DNA from: Bacteroidia bacterium
GTDB taxonomy: Bacteria; Bacteroidota; Bacteroidia; Chitinophagales; Saprospiraceae
Assembly (NCBI GenBank): GCA_030432855.1
Contig: JAUILM010000208.1
Location: forward strand, 1-8,533
Direction of reading: 5' to 3'
DNA: 8,533 nucleotides
A program made the translations under genes and the position numbers. Shown piece by piece: positions 6,134-8,533 of this stretch. Below the pieces are notes generated by a model. It saw nothing but the letters and a program-made list of their open reading frames with translations. It had not been told where the DNA came from and made no database searches. Numbering within the stretch: position 1 is the stretch's first letter; each line of letters begins with the position of its first letter.

Positions 6134-8533
6134 ATGAGAAGAAGCCAACTTACCTTTCTTATTCTAGTTCTGTTTATTTATCACGGGTATTCGCAAGTCG
6201 GTGTACCGTATATGAATACTTTTCAGAGTACTACTGGAGCGCGTGTATCATTGCATCGGGCTACTGGTGTCCCCGGATTTATTCGTTTTCCGCAGCAACA
6301 ACCAATGCTACTCAGTGGAGCTAGTATTCGAGATAAGGGGGATTCATTCTTAGTGACCCATGGACGATTGTTTGGTGAGAATGCAGTAGAAGAATTACGA
6401 TTGGAGAGTACAGCAGAGGATTTGATGGGCCATGAGCATATGACCTATCAGCAAAGACATCTTGGAGTACCAGTATATGGAGCACTCATGCGCTTTCATT
6501 TTGATCCGCTGCAGCGTCTAAAAGCCATCAATGGCGTATATGTTGATGAAATCAAGACGAGTCCTGTACCTGCTTTATCTTCTTCAGATGCAGCCACAAT
6601 TGCTCTCAGTGAATATCCTGGAGCAAATCTGGAGGTTCATAAGAATGCACTGTGCTTCTATCGATCCGGATTGGCTCAGGGTGTCGAAGGACCTACTTAT
6701 CTGGTATATGAAGTCGTAGTAACCAATCATGCTGATGTGCGGGAATTTCTCTTTATCGATGCACATCGTGGAGATATCGTGGATCGCTTTTCAGGGATTC
6801 ATGGAGGACTCAACCGTAAGGTGTATGAAGGTAGTGTATCACCAGGCAATCTAGTGTGGGAGGAAGGAGATCAATTTCCTGGTTCCTTGGACATTTGGGA
6901 GAGAAATAGCATAATCACATCGGAGCAAACCTACTATTTCTTTTTGCACACTTTTGGTTTTGAATCATTTGATAATATGGGAGCTGAAATGATAGTACTC
7001 AATAACGCCTCATTCTTCAATTCACCTAATGCTTCTTGGAATGGCACAAGTACTAATTTTTATGCTGAAACTGCATCAGATGATGTTATTACTCATGAGT
7101 GGGGGCATGCCTATACAGATTATACTTCGGATCTGATCTATGCATGGCAGGCAGGAGCCCTCAATGAATCGTACTCGGATATCTGGGGTGAAACTATTGA
7201 TTTGCTAAATGGGTATGAAGATGGTGATGAAAGCCTGGCAATTCGCACGGGTTGCAGCAGTTCGGATAGATGGCGAATGGGAGAAGATGCCAGTGCCTTT
7301 GGAGGTGCCATCAGAGATATGTGGAACCCTACTTGTAACGGAGATCCTGGAAAGGTATCGGATCCTCAGTACTACTGTAGCAGTGGTGACAATGGAGGAG
7401 TACATAGTAACTCAGGAGTAAATAATCATGCATATGCTCTCCTGGTCGATGGTGGCAGTTACAATGGATATACCATCAACGGCATTGGTTTTACCAAAGC
7501 CGCACATATTTTCTGGCGGGCACAACGATTTTACCTTACGCCAACCAGTAATTTTTCCGATCAGGCTGATGCCTTGGAAGCATCCTGTACCGACCTGATG
7601 GGTATTAACTTGGAAGGCTTGTCCACTACTTCTACCCCTGCCGGACCTTCGGGAGAAATTATAAATACTGCTGATCTTGAAGAATTACAAAAAGTACTGG
7701 CCGCCGTGGAAATGCGGATGGCTCCACCCTGTAATTTTACACCCTTGCTATCAGACCCCGACACGATTTTATGTGCAGAAGCCATACCTCAATATGCCAT
7801 CTTTTATGAGGATTTTGAGACGGGTCTCGATGGTTGGACTGTGTCAGAAATCCCTACCAATCCCGGTACATGGGAAGATCGAGAATGGGTAGTAGAAAAT
7901 TCTTTGCCGGATGGCAGACCCGGTAATGCTGCATTTGCTACCGATCCGGTAAATGGAAACTGTAGTGATGATTTACAAAATGGAATTCTCCGATTAGAAA
8001 GTCCTGAGATTACAGTTTCTGTAGAGGGTAGCGATGATATTATGATGAGTTTTTATCATTATGTTGCCACCGAATATCAATGGGATGGAGGTAATATTAA
8101 ATATAATTTGAATGGTGCTGGTTGGGAATTACTTCCTCATAGTTCTTTTGAACAGAACAACTATACATCGTTATTAAATACTGAGCCAGCTAATGATAAT
8201 CCTTTAGAAGGAGAATGGGCATTCACGGGCACCGATGGGGGTAGTGTCAGTGGATCCTGGGCACAGAGTATTGTCAATCTATCATCACTTGGTGTAGGAG
8301 ATGGATCGACTATACAATTTCGATTTGAATTAGGAACGGATGGTTGCAATGGCCGTGTGGGTTGGTATGTGGATGATGTAAGTATTTATCAATGTGCAGA
8401 CTGCATGTCTGATCTGAACCTTGCCACAGAATTGGAAAATGTCGAAGCTATTTTTTCCGCCTCAGGTAGCATCAATACATCGGATACACTTTCCGGTGAT
8501 GCACACATTATTTATGATGCCGCAGATCACATC
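6134..8533 (+). CDS. Secreted thermolysin-family (M4) zinc metalloprotease, C-terminus outside the window
   Basis: This frame runs from ATG 6134 to the right edge with no stop (800 codons). Residues 1-20 are a signal peptide (MRRSQLTFLILVLFIYHGYS). A pro-region covers about 50-220: an FTP-like part (HMTYQQRHLGVPVYGALMRF, 102-121) and a PepSY-like part ending near GDIVDRFSG. The catalytic domain spans about 225-500. The zinc motif is HEWGH (321-325); NESYSD supplies the third ligand E345 and D349, with the thermolysin spacing of 24 residues from the first His. GGVHSNSG gives the transition-state His424. Residues about 556-753 form a beta-rich domain starting FYEDFETGLDGWT and ending VGWYVDDVSIYQC, common as a C-terminal accessory in secreted proteases. 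From about 755 the sequence resembles the repeat called the coathanger stack in Bacteroidota (SGSINTSDTLSGDAHIIYDA). The enzyme should be made as an inactive precursor and digest external protein. A C-terminal secretion signal, if present, lies beyond the window. Confidence 0.92.
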   Translation, partial: MRRSQLTFLILVLFIYHGYSQVGVPYMNTFQSTTGARVSLHRATGVPGFIRFPQQQPMLLSGASIRDKGDSFLVTHGRLFGENAVEELRLESTAEDLMGHEHMTYQQRHLGVPVYGALMRFHFDPLQRLKAINGVYVDEIKTSPVPALSSSDAATIALSEYPGANLEVHKNALCFYRSGLAQGVEGPTYLVYEVVVTNHADVREFLFIDAHRGDIVDRFSGIHGGLNRKVYEGSVSPGNLVWEEGDQFPGSLDIWERNSIITSEQTYYFFLHTFGFESFDNMGAEMIVLNNASFFNSPNASWNGTSTNFYAETASDDVITHEWGHAYTDYTSDLIYAWQAGALNESYSDIWGETIDLLNGYEDGDESLAIRTGCSSSDRWRMGEDASAFGGAIRDMWNPTCNGDPGKVSDPQYYCSSGDNGGVHSNSGVNNHAYALLVDGGSYNGYTINGIGFTKAAHIFWRAQRFYLTPTSNFSDQADALEASCTDLMGINLEGLSTTSTPAGPSGEIINTADLEELQKVLAAVEMRMAPPCNFTPLLSDPDTILCAEAIPQYAIFYEDFETGLDGWTVSEIPTNPGTWEDREWVVENSLPDGRPGNAAFATDPVNGNCSDDLQNGILRLESPEITVSVEGSDDIMMSFYHYVATEYQWDGGNIKYNLNGAGWELLPHSSFEQNNYTSLLNTEPANDNPLEGEWAFTGTDGGSVSGSWAQSIVNLSSLGVGDGSTIQFRFELGTDGCNGRVGWYVDDVSIYQCADCMSDLNLATELENVEAIFSASGSINTSDTLSGDAHIIYDAADHI

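Noticed and set aside
7209..7421. Plus-strand open frame in another phase inside the protease gene, with a minus-strand partner at 7205-7405.
   Set aside because: Both overlap the conserved catalytic domain of the M4 protease and have no protein-like motifs.
1..8533. Search by eye for CRISPR arrays, tRNAs, transposase genes, terminal inverted repeats, and toxin-antitoxin or phage-defence modules.
   Set aside because: No regular repeat-spacer pattern, cloverleaf, transposase motif or defence domain was seen; all long frames have ordinary assignments.

Overview
The window looks like a chromosomal segment from a member of the Bacteroidota, probably a marine or saprospiria-like lineage. The support is: a GH9 enzyme and an FAD-binding lipoprotein of types common in that phylum, an amidohydrolase with the non-standard 'YPSFIDLYSDYG' core, an M4 protease whose C-terminus resembles the coathanger-type repeat of Bacteroidota secreted proteins, near absence of Shine-Dalgarno sequences, and two exact copies of the Bacteroidota -7 promoter element TAnnTTTG. 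The placement is inferred from gene types and sequence style only.

Layout. Positions 1-551 (minus) hold the first 183 codons of a secreted amidohydrolase-like protein that runs off the left edge. A 262-bp divergent spacer (552-813) follows. At 814-2478 (plus) is an FAD-dependent oxidoreductase of the FAD_oxidored type with a lipoprotein signal. It converges, across only 24 bp, on a secreted glycoside hydrolase family 9 enzyme at 2503-4974 (minus; a longer start at 5010 is possible). A second divergent spacer leads to a two-gene plus-strand unit: a DUF1905/YdeI-OmdA-like protein with a TTG start (5164-5598) and a GNAT acetyltransferase (5595-6059), overlapping by ATGA. At 6134 a secreted thermolysin-family (M4) metalloprotease begins and is still open at the right edge (800 codons visible).

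How the genes fit together. Four of the six genes encode exported proteins: amidohydrolase, flavoprotein, GH9 and M4 protease. They suggest breakdown of external polysaccharide and protein. The flavoprotein and GH9 are tail to tail, so they are neighbours rather than an operon; a shared substrate is possible but unproven. No SusC/SusD pair, sulfatase or regulator is present, so this is not a recognisable polysaccharide utilisation locus within the window. The DUF1905/GNAT pair is cytoplasmic and looks unrelated to its neighbours.

I found no tRNA, rRNA, CRISPR array, insertion sequence, phage gene or obvious new defence system. The most interesting points are the metal-ligand-poor amidohydrolase start, the externally targeted flavoprotein beside GH9, and the matching TATTTTTG promoter words.
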